Source: Frigidibacter sp. SD6-1
GTDB lineage: Bacteria > Pseudomonadota > Alphaproteobacteria > Rhodobacterales > Rhodobacteraceae
Assembly: GCF_030143255.1 (NCBI RefSeq)
Contig: NZ_JARJNR010000013.1
Span: 1 to 58,703, forward strand
Length of the DNA: 58,703 nucleotides
Direction: 5' to 3'
Part shown: positions 17,504 through 34,032 of the stretch, one piece after another
Numbering within the stretch: the first letter of the stretch is position 1
How the letters are laid out: each line of letters begins with the position of its first letter
Position numbers and translations under genes: made by a program
Notes under the pieces: generated by a model
What the model saw: the letters and a program-made list of their open reading frames with translations, nothing else
What the model was told of the DNA's origin: nothing
The model's database searches: none

Positions 17504-21640
<4,137 letters not shown>

Positions 21641-21654
21641 CCGCACTCCGACCC

Positions 21655-21684
21655 CGTAGGATGGGCAATATTGCCCATCCTACG
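21655..21684. repeat. GTAGGATGGGC palindrome, copy in rpoB-rpoC gap
   Basis: This is a perfect 30-bp palindrome identical to the copy at 16030-16059. It begins 15 nt after the rpoB stop and ends 29 nt before the rpoC start, so every rpoBC transcript carries it. Confidence 0.95.
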
Positions 21685-21713
21685 TTCCGCTGTCCCCTTT
21701 CAAGGATTTGAAA

Positions 21714-25955
<4,242 letters not shown>

Positions 25956-25972
25956 GTTCGCAACCAGAAAAC

Positions 25973-26000
25973 GAAACCCCCGCCAACCGGCGGGGGTTTC
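25973..26000 (+). terminator. rpoC terminator
   Basis: GAAACCCCCGCC pairs with GGCGGGGGTTTC across an AACC loop, a 12-bp perfect stem 18 nt after the rpoC stop codon. The run of T lies inside the stem, so it could work in both directions, also closing the convergent uvrB transcript. Confidence 0.85.
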
Positions 26001-26042
26001 ACTTTGGGTGGACCATCAGGCAAGAGCGGAATCATTGCACCA

Positions 26043-26105
26043 CCTGACGGTCGCATCCTTGACCGTCGGGTTCATCCGCTCGACCCGGCGGCTGGTCCGC
26101 CGGTG
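26043..26105 (-). pseudogene. Relict fragment of an IS481-type transposase
   Basis: Read on the minus strand from 26105, the frame gives HRRTSRRVERMNPTVKDATV and then breaks down. This matches the conserved catalytic-Glu region of IS481/IS3-like integrase-core transposases (PWTNGQVERMNRTIKDATVKR). About 20 residues are recognisable. No start, no other domain and no terminal inverted repeats remain, so this is a decayed remnant. It lies between the rpoC terminator and uvrB. The family assignment comes from memory of the motif. Confidence 0.6.
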
Positions 26106-26271
26106 GGACGGTTCAGCAAGAGCGAAGACTCGTCCAGAAGGTAGCGCCGAACAGATTTCGCGCCCGCCGGAGGAATATCGTAAGCGCTGCTCCTCTGCGG
26201 CGCCCTCGCAATATGCACTGCCTTGGGCTGCCGTCGTAGCTGGAGTATCGGACAGCTAGAGAAGCGGTAGG

Positions 26272-28452
26272 CTACCTCCGCCCCCCACGCTTCCCGCCCC
26301 GCATCCCCGCTCGCCCGGCCGTCGACCTCCCCCGCGCCTTCACCGCCTCGTCCACGGCCTCCTCGACCGCCGACTGCCGCGCCAGGGGATCGTCGGCCAC
26401 GGTCAGCTCCACCGCCTCCAGCCGCTTGACCTCGTCCCTCAGCCGCGCGGCCTCCTCGAACTCCAGGTTCTCGGCGGCTTTCCGCATCTGTGTCCGCAGC
26501 GCGTCGAGATGGGCGGCGAGGTTCTGGCCGACCATGGCTTTCTCGACCTTGGCCGTGACTCTCGACTGGTCGGTGTCGCCCTGCCAGAGGCCCGCCAGCA
26601 CATCCTCGACGTTCTTGCGGACCGTCGTCGGCGTGATGCCGTGGGCGATGTTGTAGGCCTCCTGCTTTTCGCGCCGCCGGTTCGTCTCGGCAATCGCGCG
26701 TTCCATCGAGCCGGTGATGCGGTCGGCATACATGATCACCCGGCCGTCGGCGTTCCGCGCCGCCCGCCCGATCGTCTGGATCAGCGAGGTCTCCGAGCGC
26801 AGGAATCCTTCCTTGTCGGCGTCCAATATCGCCACCAGCCCGCATTCGGGGATGTCGAGCCCCTCGCGCAAGAGGTTGATGCCCACCAGCACGTCGAAGG
26901 CGCCAAGGCGCAGGTCGCGCAGGATCTCGATCCGCTCGATCGTGTCGATGTCGGAATGCATGTAGCGGACGCGGATGCCCTGTTCGTGCAGGTACTCCGT
27001 CAGGTCCTCGGCCATGCGCTTGGTCAGCGTGGTGACGAGGACGCGCATGCCGTTCGCCGCGACCTTGCGTACCTCGTCCAGAAGGTCGTCGACCTGCATC
27101 GAGACGGGTCTGATCTCGACCGGCGGGTCGAGAAGGCCGGTCGGACGGATCACCTGTTCGGTGAAGACGCCGCCCGCCTGTTCCATTTCCCATGCCGCTG
27201 GGGTGGCCGAGACGAAGACCGATTGTGGGCGCATCGCGTCCCACTCCTCGAACTTCAAAGGCCGGTTGTCCATGCACGACGGCAGCCGGAAGCCATGTTC
27301 GGCAAGCGTGAACTTGCGGCGGAAGTCGCCCCGGTACATGCCGCCGATCTGCGGGACCGAGACGTGGCTTTCATCGGCGAAGACGATGGCATTGTCGGGG
27401 ATGAATTCGAAGAGCGTCGGCGGCGGCTCGCCCGGGGCGCGGCCGGTGAGGTAGCGGGAGTAATTCTCGATCCCCGCGCAGGAGCCGGTGGCCTCGAGCA
27501 TTTCGAGATCGAAGTTGCAGCGCTGTTCCAGCCGCTGGGCCTCCAGCAGCTTGCCTTCCTCCTGCAACTGCTTCAGCCGCTGGGCAAGTTCGACGCGGAT
27601 GCCCTTGATCGCCTGCTGCAAGGTCGGGCGCGGCGTGACGTAGTGAGAGTTTGCGTAAATTCTGATCTTTTCGAAAGTATCGGTCTTTGAACCGGTTAGC
27701 GGGTCGAATTCGATGATCCCCTCCAGTTCCTCGCCGAAGAAGGAAAACCGCCAGGCCCGGTCCTCAAGGTGCGCGGGCCAGAGGTCGATCGTGTCGCCCT
27801 TCACCCGGAACGACCCGCGCTGGAAGGCGGCGTCCTGGCGGCGGTACTGCTGGGCCACGAGTTCGGACAGGAACTTGCGTTGCTCGTACAGCTTGCCCAC
27901 TTCCATGTCCTGCGTCATGGCCGAATAGGTCTCGACCGATCCGATGCCATAGATGCAGCTGACCGAGGCCACGATGATCACGTCGTCGCGCTCCAGAAGC
28001 GCCCGGGTCGCCGAATGGCGCATCCGGTCGATCTGTTCGTTGATCTGGCTTTCCTTCTCTATGTAGGTGTCGGTGCGCGCGACATAGGCCTCGGGCTGGT
28101 AGTAGTCATAGTAGCTGACGAAATATTCGACGGCATTCTCCGGAAAGAAGCCCTTGAACTCGCCGTAAAGCTGGGCAGCGAGCGTCTTGTTCGGCGCAAG
28201 GATGATGGCGGGGCGCTGCGTCTCTTCGATCACCTTCGCCATGGTGAAGGTCTTGCCCGTGCCGGTGGCGCCGAGCAGAACCTGATCGCGCTCGCCCGCA
28301 AGAACGCCCTGGGAAAGCTCCGCGATGGCGGTGGGCTGATCGCCCGCCGCCTGAAACTCGGTCTTCATCACGAACCGCCGCCCGCCTTCGAGCTTTGGCC
28401 GGGTCAGAACCTCGGGCCGCGGAGCGGGGGCATTGGTATTGTTGTGGGGCAT
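26272..28452 (-). CDS. uvrB: Excinuclease ABC subunit B
   Basis: The 726-residue protein has the Walker A GATGTGKT at 61-68, the beta-hairpin region [11 protein letters not shown] near 120, helicase motifs including [10 protein letters not shown] and QTIGRAARN, and a C-terminal UVR domain. The tail beyond it is basic and Arg/Gly-rich. UvrB verifies DNA damage with UvrA and positions UvrC. The gene is monocistronic, convergent with rpoC, with a promoter and a weak LexA-like site upstream. Confidence 0.97.
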   Translation of the reverse strand: MPHNNTNAPAPRPEVLTRPKLEGGRRFVMKTEFQAAGDQPTAIAELSQGVLAGERDQVLLGATGTGKTFTMAKVIEETQRPAIILAPNKTLAAQLYGEFKGFFPENAVEYFVSYYDYYQPEAYVARTDTYIEKESQINEQIDRMRHSATRALLERDDVIIVASVSCIYGIGSVETYSAMTQDMEVGKLYEQRKFLSELVAQQYRRQDAAFQRGSFRVKGDTIDLWPAHLEDRAWRFSFFGEELEGIIEFDPLTGSKTDTFEKIRIYANSHYVTPRPTLQQAIKGIRVELAQRLKQLQEEGKLLEAQRLEQRCNFDLEMLEATGSCAGIENYSRYLTGRAPGEPPPTLFEFIPDNAIVFADESHVSVPQIGGMYRGDFRRKFTLAEHGFRLPSCMDNRPLKFEEWDAMRPQSVFVSATPAAWEMEQAGGVFTEQVIRPTGLLDPPVEIRPVSMQVDDLLDEVRKVAANGMRVLVTTLTKRMAEDLTEYLHEQGIRVRYMHSDIDTIERIEILRDLRLGAFDVLVGINLLREGLDIPECGLVAILDADKEGFLRSETSLIQTIGRAARNADGRVIMYADRITGSMERAIAETNRRREKQEAYNIAHGITPTTVRKNVEDVLAGLWQGDTDQSRVTAKVEKAMVGQNLAAHLDALRTQMRKAAENLEFEEAARLRDEVKRLEAVELTVADDPLARQSAVEEAVDEAVKARGRSTAGRAGMRGGKRGGRR

Positions 28453-28475
28453 GGCTGATTCCCTGTCAGACCCGT

Positions 28476-28504
28476 AGATTTGGTCCGTTTTTGTTCTGGT
28501 TCAA
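28476..28504 (-). promoter_or_regulatory. uvrB promoter with LexA-like site
   Basis: On the minus strand TTGAAC (28504-28499), 17 nt, then AAATCT (28481-28476). The spacer contains GGTC-N7-GTTC on the plus strand (28482-28496), one base away from the alphaproteobacterial SOS box GTTC-N7-GTTC. Its location inside the promoter is what LexA control would need, but the mismatch keeps this tentative. Confidence 0.4.
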
Positions 28505-28622
28505 GGGTGCCTGCCGCTGCCGACCGCCGCGCCGGGGGCATAAGGAAGAATTTTCTCGCCAGATTCAATTTTAGGTTGAATCCTGGGCGCCGCCATCGTA
28601 ATCTTCATCTGCAAGCAGCAAG

Positions 28623-28682
28623 CGACTGTCGGTCACTGCCGCACCACCCTTTGCTCCCCCACCCCGCACTGACCGACAGTCG
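28623..28682. repeat. 17-bp inverted repeat, 26-nt spacer
   Basis: CGACTGTCGGTCACTGC (28623-28639) and GCACTGACCGACAGTCG (28666-28682) are reverse complements at 16 of 17 positions. The flanks show further loose symmetry (CTGCAAGCAGC on the left, GCAGCAG on the right). Confidence 0.8.
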
Positions 28683-28741
28683 TCTTTCGCAGCAGAAGAA
28701 AAACTCCCCCCAAGAAAAACCCCGCCGATGCCGTCGCACCC

Positions 28742-28770
28742 TTGCGCGCGGCGGTCAGTTTTTCGATAAG
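28742..28770 (+). promoter_or_regulatory. Candidate promoter of the NDUFS4-like gene
   Basis: TTGCGC (28742-28747), 17 nt, then GATAAG (28765-28770), 27 nt before the start codon. Both boxes are only partial matches. Confidence 0.35.
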
Positions 28771-28796
28771 AGGGCGACGTTTGCGAGAGGTGATCC

Positions 28797-29108
28797 ATGC
28801 GCGCACGCATTTACCAGCCGGCCAGGACGGCCATGCAATCCGGCACGGCGAAGACACATGCCTGGGTTCTGGAATTCGCCCCGGGCGAGGCGCGCGAGGT
28901 CGATCCCTTGATGGGCTGGACCGGATCGGGCGACACGCAGGCGCAGGTGCGGCTCAGGTTCGAAAGCCGCGAGGCGGCAGAGGCCTATGCCACGGCCAAC
29001 GGCATCGATTATGCCGTCACGCTGCCGCATGCCCGCAAACCCAATGTCCGGCCGCGCGGCTATGGCGAGAATTTCGCCACCGACCGCAAGGAAGTCTGGA
29101 CCCACTGA
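28797..29108 (+). CDS. NADH dehydrogenase accessory subunit, NDUFS4 family
   Basis: The 103-residue protein reads [16 protein letters not shown] near the start, then [22 protein letters not shown] and the ending [15 protein letters not shown]. These are the signatures of the ETC complex I conserved-region family, the bacterial counterpart of the 18-kDa mitochondrial subunit NDUFS4. It is a supernumerary subunit that stabilises the NADH-oxidising arm of complex I and occurs mainly in alphaproteobacteria. It is not next to the nuo operon here, which is usual for this gene. Confidence 0.92.
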   Translation: MRARIYQPARTAMQSGTAKTHAWVLEFAPGEAREVDPLMGWTGSGDTQAQVRLRFESREAAEAYATANGIDYAVTLPHARKPNVRPRGYGENFATDRKEVWTH

Positions 29109-29157
29109 TCCTTCGGCCTGCCTCCTGCGGGCCGTGTTATTTGAAAGGTGTACTGTC

Positions 29158-30621
29158 ATGCGTTCTTTCCGTTACCTGCTTCTCACAACCGCCGTTTGCC
29201 TTCCGGTCGTCGCGGTCGCCGAGCCGGCGACCCAGACGGGGGCGGACGAACTGACAGCGCTCTTCCAGTCCTATCTCGGCGCGACGCCAGGTGTCGTGAC
29301 CGTGGCGCCGGAAGGCGAAAGCTATGGCCTCAAGCTCGATTTCGCGCTGCTCCTCGCCAAGGTGCCCGTGGATGGTTTCGAGGCTTCCCTCTCGCCCCTG
29401 CAGCTGCAGCTGACCGATCAGGGCGACGGCACCTGGGCCTACCAGATGGATCAGCCGGTGTCGCTGTCCTATACGCTGCCGGACGGCGAGGGTGGCCATT
29501 CCAAGACCGAGACGAATTACGGCTCGGTCAAGCTGACCGGCCTCTTCGACGAGGCGCTCGGCGCGTCGCGGACAGTGCACATGGAAATGACGGACGTCGC
29601 CACGGTGCAATCGCAGGCTGGCGGGCCGATGGGCGGGTTCGTCATGAACGGCCTCACCAAACTGTCCGTCCTTGACGGCAGTGCCAGCGAAGGCGCCGCC
29701 GGGGTAGATGGCAAATATGTCCAGACCGTCAGCGGTACGGATTTCTCGGTGGTCTTGCCGGGCACGCCGCAAGGTCCCGTGACCATCTCTGGCACGGTCG
29801 CGGACGGAAGCTTCGATATGGCAACGACCGGCTCTCAGCCGGCAGCTCTCCTCGGCCTTTGGTCCTGGTTCATCGCGCATCCCAGCGAGGAGCTGATCAA
29901 GGCAGACCGCGCCTCGCTGAAGCCCGTGATCGAGCAGGCGCTGCCGATCTTTGGCAACGTGAAGGTGGATGGCGCCTATCGGACGGTGCAGGTGGAAACG
30001 CCGCTCGGGCCGTTCTCGGCCGAAGAGCTGGGCATCGCGGCTGACATCAACGGTTTCGTTGCCGACGGCAAGTTCCGCGAGGCGATAAGCGTGAAGGGCC
30101 TGTCCATCCCCGAGGGCCTCGTGCCGCCCTTCGCCGCGACGCTGGTGCCGACCGAGGCGAGCCTCGATTTCGCGGCGAGCGGCTTTGACGCGGCGGCGCC
30201 GGCGGTGCTGGGCCTCGGGCTCCTCGACCTGCCCGATGGCGCAGAGCCGCCCGCCGGGTTCGAAGGCCAGCTTCTGCAGGCCCTGCTGCCGGACGGGACC
30301 GTCGACATCACGCTCGCACCCGGCGCGGTCACGGCACCGGATTACAAACTGACCTATCAGGCAGCGCTTGCCGCCGGTCCTGGTCAGCCCGCACCGGTCG
30401 GGACCGCGAAATTGACACTCGTCGGCATGGAAGCCATCCAGAAGGCCCTGCAATCGGCGCCGCCCGAGATGGGTGGCCAGGCGATGATGATGCTCGGCAT
30501 GGCCGGCGGCATGGCCAAGCCCGGCGCCGATGGCGAACTGGTCTGGGAGATCGAGATGACCGAGGCGGGCGGCCTTCTGGTCAACGGCGTCGACATGGCT
30601 GCCATGATGGGCGGGCAGTGA
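29158..30621 (+). CDS. DUF2125-family exported protein
   Basis: Starting at the ATG at 29158 (MRSFRYLLLTTAV), after an AAAGGTG ribosome binding site, the protein has 487 residues. A signal peptide ends near residue 22 (VAVAEP). The body is beta-rich with many Gly/Asp turns and no membrane helices, as in the DUF2125 proteins of alphaproteobacteria, which have no established function. The C-terminus is Met/Gly-rich (MMMLGMAGGMA). The stop overlaps the GNAT gene start as GTGA. A longer reading would overrun the upstream gene. Confidence 0.8.
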   Translation: MRSFRYLLLTTAVCLPVVAVAEPATQTGADELTALFQSYLGATPGVVTVAPEGESYGLKLDFALLLAKVPVDGFEASLSPLQLQLTDQGDGTWAYQMDQPVSLSYTLPDGEGGHSKTETNYGSVKLTGLFDEALGASRTVHMEMTDVATVQSQAGGPMGGFVMNGLTKLSVLDGSASEGAAGVDGKYVQTVSGTDFSVVLPGTPQGPVTISGTVADGSFDMATTGSQPAALLGLWSWFIAHPSEELIKADRASLKPVIEQALPIFGNVKVDGAYRTVQVETPLGPFSAEELGIAADINGFVADGKFREAISVKGLSIPEGLVPPFAATLVPTEASLDFAASGFDAAAPAVLGLGLLDLPDGAEPPAGFEGQLLQALLPDGTVDITLAPGAVTAPDYKLTYQAALAAGPGQPAPVGTAKLTLVGMEAIQKALQSAPPEMGGQAMMMLGMAGGMAKPGADGELVWEIEMTEAGGLLVNGVDMAAMMGGQ

Positions 30622-31088
30622 CGGACAATCCGGTGATTGCACGCGAAAGCCCCGTCCAGGCGGAGCTTTCGCTGCTCTTTCACCGCCATACGGCGGCAAT
30701 GCACGAGGAAACGCCACCCGAGAGCATCCATATGATGGATGCCTCCGAACTCGACCGGCCCGACATTGCCTTCTTCGTCATGCGCGACGCGGGCCGCGCC
30801 ATCGGCATGGGCGCCGTCAAGCGGATCGATCCGACCCATGCCGAGATCAAGTCGATGCATATCTTGGCCGAGGAACGCGGCCGGGGGCTGGCGCGCCGGA
30901 TGCTGGATCACCTGCAGGCCGAGGCGCGGGCGGCCGGTTTCCGTCGCCTCAGCCTCGAGACCGGCTCACAGCGCGGTTTCGTCGCGGCGCGGGCGCTGTA
31001 TCTGAAGGCGGGCTTCACAGAATGCCCGCCGTTCGAGGGCTATCGGGACGATCCCAACAGCGTCTTCATGACGCGCGCCCTTGATTGA
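30618..31088 (+). CDS. GNAT-family N-acetyltransferase
   Basis: The start is a GTG overlapping the DUF2125 stop by 4 bp, giving 156 residues. The acetyl-CoA pocket is EERGRGLARRML near residue 89, followed by SLETGSQRGFVAARALYLKAGF, a typical GNAT motif B. The family includes small-molecule and protein acetyltransferases and the substrate cannot be told. Its 3' end contains the predicted promoter of the tRNA-Arg gene. Confidence 0.88.
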   Translation: MTDNPVIARESPVQAELSLLFHRHTAAMHEETPPESIHMMDASELDRPDIAFFVMRDAGRAIGMGAVKRIDPTHAEIKSMHILAEERGRGLARRMLDHLQAEARAAGFRRLSLETGSQRGFVAARALYLKAGFTECPPFEGYRDDPNSVFMTRALD

Positions 31089-31108
31089 GGCCGCCCCGAG
31101 CCTTTAAA
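31081..31108 (+). promoter_or_regulatory. tRNA-Arg promoter
   Basis: TTGATT (31081-31086), 16 nt, then TTTAAA (31103-31108), 10 nt before the mature tRNA 5' end. The -35 box overlaps the end of the GNAT gene. Confidence 0.6.
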
Positions 31109-31118
31109 GGAAAGCAAC

Positions 31119-31195
31119 GGTCCCGTAGCTCAGCTGGATAGAGCAGCTGCCTTCTAAGCAGCGGGTCGGGGGTTCGAGTCCTCCCGGGATCGCCA
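31119..31195 (+). tRNA. tRNA-Arg (anticodon TCT)
   Basis: The 77-nt sequence folds into a cloverleaf. The acceptor GGTCCCG pairs with CGGGATC including one G-T. The D arm is AGCTCAGCTGGATAGAGC, the anticodon arm GCTGC-CTTCTAA-GCAGC and the T arm contains GGTTCGAGTCC. The loop CTTCTAA places TCT as the anticodon, which reads AGA/AGG arginine codons. The terminal CCA is encoded (31193-31195). Confidence 0.97.
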
Positions 31196-31271
31196 GTTTC
31201 TCTTCATGCCCAGGATCGATCGCGCCGTGCGGGCAAGCCGCTTGACCTGTCGTCATACGTCTGATCTTATG

Positions 31272-31291
31272 TAGTACAGATGTACTATAAT
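31272..31291 (+). promoter_or_regulatory. Operator-like palindrome over a TATAAT box upstream of the LLM gene
   Basis: TAGTACA-GA-TGTACTA (31272-31287) is a perfect inverted repeat with a 2-nt centre, overlapping TATAAT at 31286-31291, 10 nt before the LLM start codon. A TTGACC lies at 31242-31247. The palindrome is a good candidate operator for the TetR protein encoded at the other end of this gene group. Confidence 0.65.
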
Positions 31292-31301
31292 TGGGACGGC
31301 G

Positions 31302-32333
31302 ATGCAGTTCATCCATTTTCTCAACAGCCATCTCCTCGATCCGAATGTGGGCGCGGGCAGGCACTATGCCGGGGTGCTCGAACAGGCGGTCGCGGCCGAC
31401 CGGCTGGGCTTCCGGGGGGTTGGTATCCCCGAACATCATCTGGTCAACCTGCTTCTGATCCCGTCGCCCCTGCAGATGGCGGTGGCGATCGCGGCGCGGA
31501 CGCGGAGGGTGGAGCTGGTGACCTCGATCTGCCAGCTGCCGATCCGCGACATGCGCATCTTCGCGGGCGAGGTGGTGCAGGCGCAGGCGCTGTGCGAGGG
31601 CCGCCTGATGCTGGGTGTCGGCAAGGGCGCCTTCGGGTATGAGACCGGGCGGCTCGGCGTTCCGATGGAGGAAACCAAGGCACGGTTCGAGGAATCGCTT
31701 GCCGTGCTCGAAGCGCTCCTGACGCGCGAGGAGGTCAGCTGGGACGGGCGCTGGTACAGGTTCGACGCGCTCACCGTGATGCCAAGGCCCGACCGGCCGG
31801 TGCCGATCCAACTGGCCTCCATGGCCCCCGATGGGATCGAGGCCGCAGCGCGGCGCGGCTATCATGTACAGACGACCCCCCTCGGCGCGAGCGAGGAAAT
31901 CCTTGCCGCGCAGGTCGGCGCCTTCCATCGCGGGCGCGCGGCGGCGCCGGACGGCGGTAGCAACCGGCTGTCGCTGCAGCGCGGGCTCTATCTCGCCAGG
32001 AACGCCGCCGACGCGCGCGACAAGCTCGACCGCGCCCATGCCTATTACGAGAAGTTCGACAATGTCTTCGGCGGGCCGGGGTTGGTCGATCATGGCATCG
32101 TGCGGTCCCTGCCCCGCAAGCAGACGGTCGAGGAGCTGGGGCGCAACATCCTGATCTGCGAGCGCCAGGAGATGATCGACAAGCTGTCGCATTACGCCGA
32201 ACTGGGCATCGACGATGTGATCAGCTCGTCGAATTTCGGCCAGCCGCAGGCGGAGACGCTCGATATGATGGAACGGTTCGCGGCAGAGGTCATGCCGCAT
32301 GTCACCAGCCTCGGGGCTGACATAGGAGAGTAA
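31302..32333 (+). CDS. LLM-class (luciferase-like) flavin-dependent oxidoreductase
   Basis: The 343-residue protein has the bacterial-luciferase fold signatures: FLNSHLLDP at the start, GFRGVGIPEHH near residue 37, and VGKGAFGYETGRLGVP near 104. LLM enzymes use reduced FMN or F420 for oxygenation of organic substrates. With no F420 genes in view, FMNH2 from a separate reductase is more likely. It is followed after 5 nt by a tautomerase and then an alpha/beta hydrolase, which suggests one oxidative degradation route. The substrate is unknown. Confidence 0.9.
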   Translation: MQFIHFLNSHLLDPNVGAGRHYAGVLEQAVAADRLGFRGVGIPEHHLVNLLLIPSPLQMAVAIAARTRRVELVTSICQLPIRDMRIFAGEVVQAQALCEGRLMLGVGKGAFGYETGRLGVPMEETKARFEESLAVLEALLTREEVSWDGRWYRFDALTVMPRPDRPVPIQLASMAPDGIEAAARRGYHVQTTPLGASEEILAAQVGAFHRGRAAAPDGGSNRLSLQRGLYLARNAADARDKLDRAHAYYEKFDNVFGGPGLVDHGIVRSLPRKQTVEELGRNILICERQEMIDKLSHYAELGIDDVISSSNFGQPQAETLDMMERFAAEVMPHVTSLGADIGE

Positions 32334-32338
32334 GGAAG

Positions 32339-32536
32339 ATGCCAGTCATCAGGATCGAGATGTTCGAGGGCCGGACGGCCGATCAGAAACGCGCCTGCGC
32401 GAAGGCGGTGACGGAAGCCTGGGTTGCGACCTGCGGCGGCACGCCCGATGCCGTCACCATCATCTTCGCCGATGTCGCGAAATCGGACTGGGCCACTGCC
32501 GGGCGTCTCGCCTCGGACCCCAGGCCGGGAACGTGA
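32339..32536 (+). CDS. 4-oxalocrotonate tautomerase-family protein
   Basis: The 65-residue protein begins MPVIRIEMFEGRT. The Pro exposed after Met removal is the family's catalytic base, and an Arg follows at position 11 of the mature chain. A Trp-containing segment (KSDWATAG) near residue 50 fits the hydrophobic wall. Such enzymes ketonise enols or hydrate small unsaturated acids as hexamers. It lies between the LLM oxidoreductase and the hydrolase with only 1 nt to the latter. Confidence 0.88.
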   Translation: MPVIRIEMFEGRTADQKRACAKAVTEAWVATCGGTPDAVTIIFADVAKSDWATAGRLASDPRPGT

Positions 32537-32537
32537 T

Positions 32538-33311
32538 ATGGTGATCGACTGTTCCTATTCGGTCACCGGAGAGGGTCCGGCGCTTTTCCTCATCCACGGG
32601 ATCGGCGCGCGGCGGGCGACCTTCGCCGGGCTCGTCGAGGGGCTGAAGGATCACTTCACCTGCGTGACCTACGATCTGCGCGGCCACGGCCTGTCGCCCC
32701 TGCCGGACGGCCGGTTCGGGCTTGAGGATCTGGTCGACGATCTGGAAGCCCTGCGCAGGCGGCTGGGCATAGAGCAGGCGCATTTCGCCGGTCACTCTCT
32801 GGGCGGCATGATCGGCCCGGCCTACGCGCGGCGCTATCCCGACCGCGTCCTGTCATTGGGGCTTTATTCGACGGCGGCTTTCCGGACCGAGGATGACAGC
32901 CAGAAGGTGCGCGCCGTGGTGCAGGCAATGCGCGACAAGGGCATCGGGCCGGTGCTGGACACGCTCACCGCGCGCTGGTTCACTGACGAATTCGCCGCCG
33001 CCCGGCCCGATGTGATCGACTGGCGCAAGCAGCAGGTCGTGGACACGGACGCGGATGTCTTCCTCAATGTCTTCGATATCTATGCCGAAACCGAAATGGG
33101 CCCATGGCTGCACGAGATCGCAGCCCCCGCACTGGTCCTGACCGGCGAAAACGACGGCGGTTGCAACCCGCGCCTGAACCGGGAAATCGCGGCAGCGATG
33201 CCGAATGCCGAGCTGGTGATCCTCGACGCGCTGAAACATGCGATCTTCATCGAGGCGACCGACCGCGCGCTGCCGCCGATCCGGGACTTTCTGCTGCGGC
33301 ACCGGGGTTAG
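32538..33311 (+). CDS. Alpha/beta hydrolase
   Basis: The start is set at the ATG at 32538 (MVIDCSYSVTGEG), 1 nt after the tautomerase stop, giving 257 residues. The oxyanion segment FLIHGIG and DLRGHGLS precede the nucleophile elbow GHSLGG. A catalytic Asp in ENDGG and His in LKHAIF complete the triad. It resembles 3-oxoadipate enol-lactonase and RutD-like hydrolases. It probably cleaves an ester, lactone or C-C bond produced by the upstream enzymes. Confidence 0.88.
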   Translation: MVIDCSYSVTGEGPALFLIHGIGARRATFAGLVEGLKDHFTCVTYDLRGHGLSPLPDGRFGLEDLVDDLEALRRRLGIEQAHFAGHSLGGMIGPAYARRYPDRVLSLGLYSTAAFRTEDDSQKVRAVVQAMRDKGIGPVLDTLTARWFTDEFAAARPDVIDWRKQQVVDTDADVFLNVFDIYAETEMGPWLHEIAAPALVLTGENDGGCNPRLNREIAAAMPNAELVILDALKHAIFIEATDRALPPIRDFLLRHRG

Positions 33312-33326
33312 GCGCAGGGCAGCAGC

Positions 33327-33947
33327 TCAGGGTTTCGCAAGAGCGCGCGCCAGGTCCATCGCCGTCGACAGGCCGTTTTCCAGAGCTTTTTCGTTCCCGC
33401 GCCTGATCCAGTCGAGCCAGAGGCCGTCGAGCAGCGCCATGACTGTGTCGGTCGCTGCGCAGACACGGGCCGCCTGCGCATTCCTGTCATGTGCAATATC
33501 GCCGAGAAGACCGGCCAGTTCCTCGCGGTAGCTTGTGTAGAGCGCTGCCTCGGTCTCGGCCAGCGTCGGATGATCGACGGCCGCCGACCAGAGGTCGAGC
33601 CTGAGCCGCAGATAGCCGCGCGACAGGAAATCGGGCTTGAACCCCGCCCGCACGAAGGTTTCGAGACGCTCAAGCGGATCGCCCGGTGTGCTTGCGCCAA
33701 GATCTTCGGCGGTCGCCTGCCGCAGCCGGGAAGAAGCGATCCGGTAGGCCTCGCACAGGATCTCGTCCATGTCGCGGAAGTGATAGGTTATATGGCCAAG
33801 CGAAAGACCCGCCTCCTTGGCCACCGCCCGCGCGGTCAGCTTCGCATGGCCGTCGCGCACCAGGCAGGCTATGGCTGCCTCCGCGATCTCGTGCCGCCGG
33901 TCTTCGTTGCGGCGATAGGGTTGGCGTTTGCCGGGTTCGATGGTCAT
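33327..33947 (-). CDS. TetR-family regulator (BetI-like)
   Basis: The 206-residue protein has the helix-turn-helix LTARAVAKEAGLSLGHITYHF (about 37-57) and a BetI-like C-terminal domain with GLWLDWIRRG. It is convergent with the hydrolase gene. An imperfect palindrome CTTAACAGTGTAAAG (33981-33995) lies 34 nt upstream and shares an ACA/TGT core with the palindrome before the LLM gene. It probably represses both itself and the LLM-tautomerase-hydrolase genes. Confidence 0.88.
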   Translation of the reverse strand: MTIEPGKRQPYRRNEDRRHEIAEAAIACLVRDGHAKLTARAVAKEAGLSLGHITYHFRDMDEILCEAYRIASSRLRQATAEDLGASTPGDPLERLETFVRAGFKPDFLSRGYLRLRLDLWSAAVDHPTLAETEAALYTSYREELAGLLGDIAHDRNAQAARVCAATDTVMALLDGLWLDWIRRGNEKALENGLSTAMDLARALAKP

Positions 33948-34032
33948 CCGCGGTTCTTGTCAGAGATCAGACCTCGCCACCTTAACAGTGTAAAGCCTCT
34001 TGAGAAGCGCAAAAATCGCGGCACCGTCGGCA

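Larger units (their letters stand above)
25956..26271. other. rpoC-uvrB convergent intergenic region
   Basis: This 316-nt gap holds the rpoC terminator at its left end and a relict transposase fragment at 26043-26105 on the minus strand. The rest, to the uvrB stop, has no recognisable gene. Open frames on either strand do not resemble any family as a whole. Confidence 0.7.
28453..28796. other. uvrB / complex I protein divergent intergenic region
   Basis: This 344-nt region holds a leftward uvrB promoter (28476-28504), a short hairpin GATTCAA/TTGAATC (28562-28582), a long imperfect inverted repeat (28623-28682) and a rightward promoter candidate (28742-28770). No coding frame with convincing content was found. 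Confidence 0.7.

Noticed and set aside
26008-26259. An 83-codon plus-strand frame between rpoC and uvrB.
   Set aside because: It overlaps the terminator and the minus-strand transposase relic and has no family resemblance.
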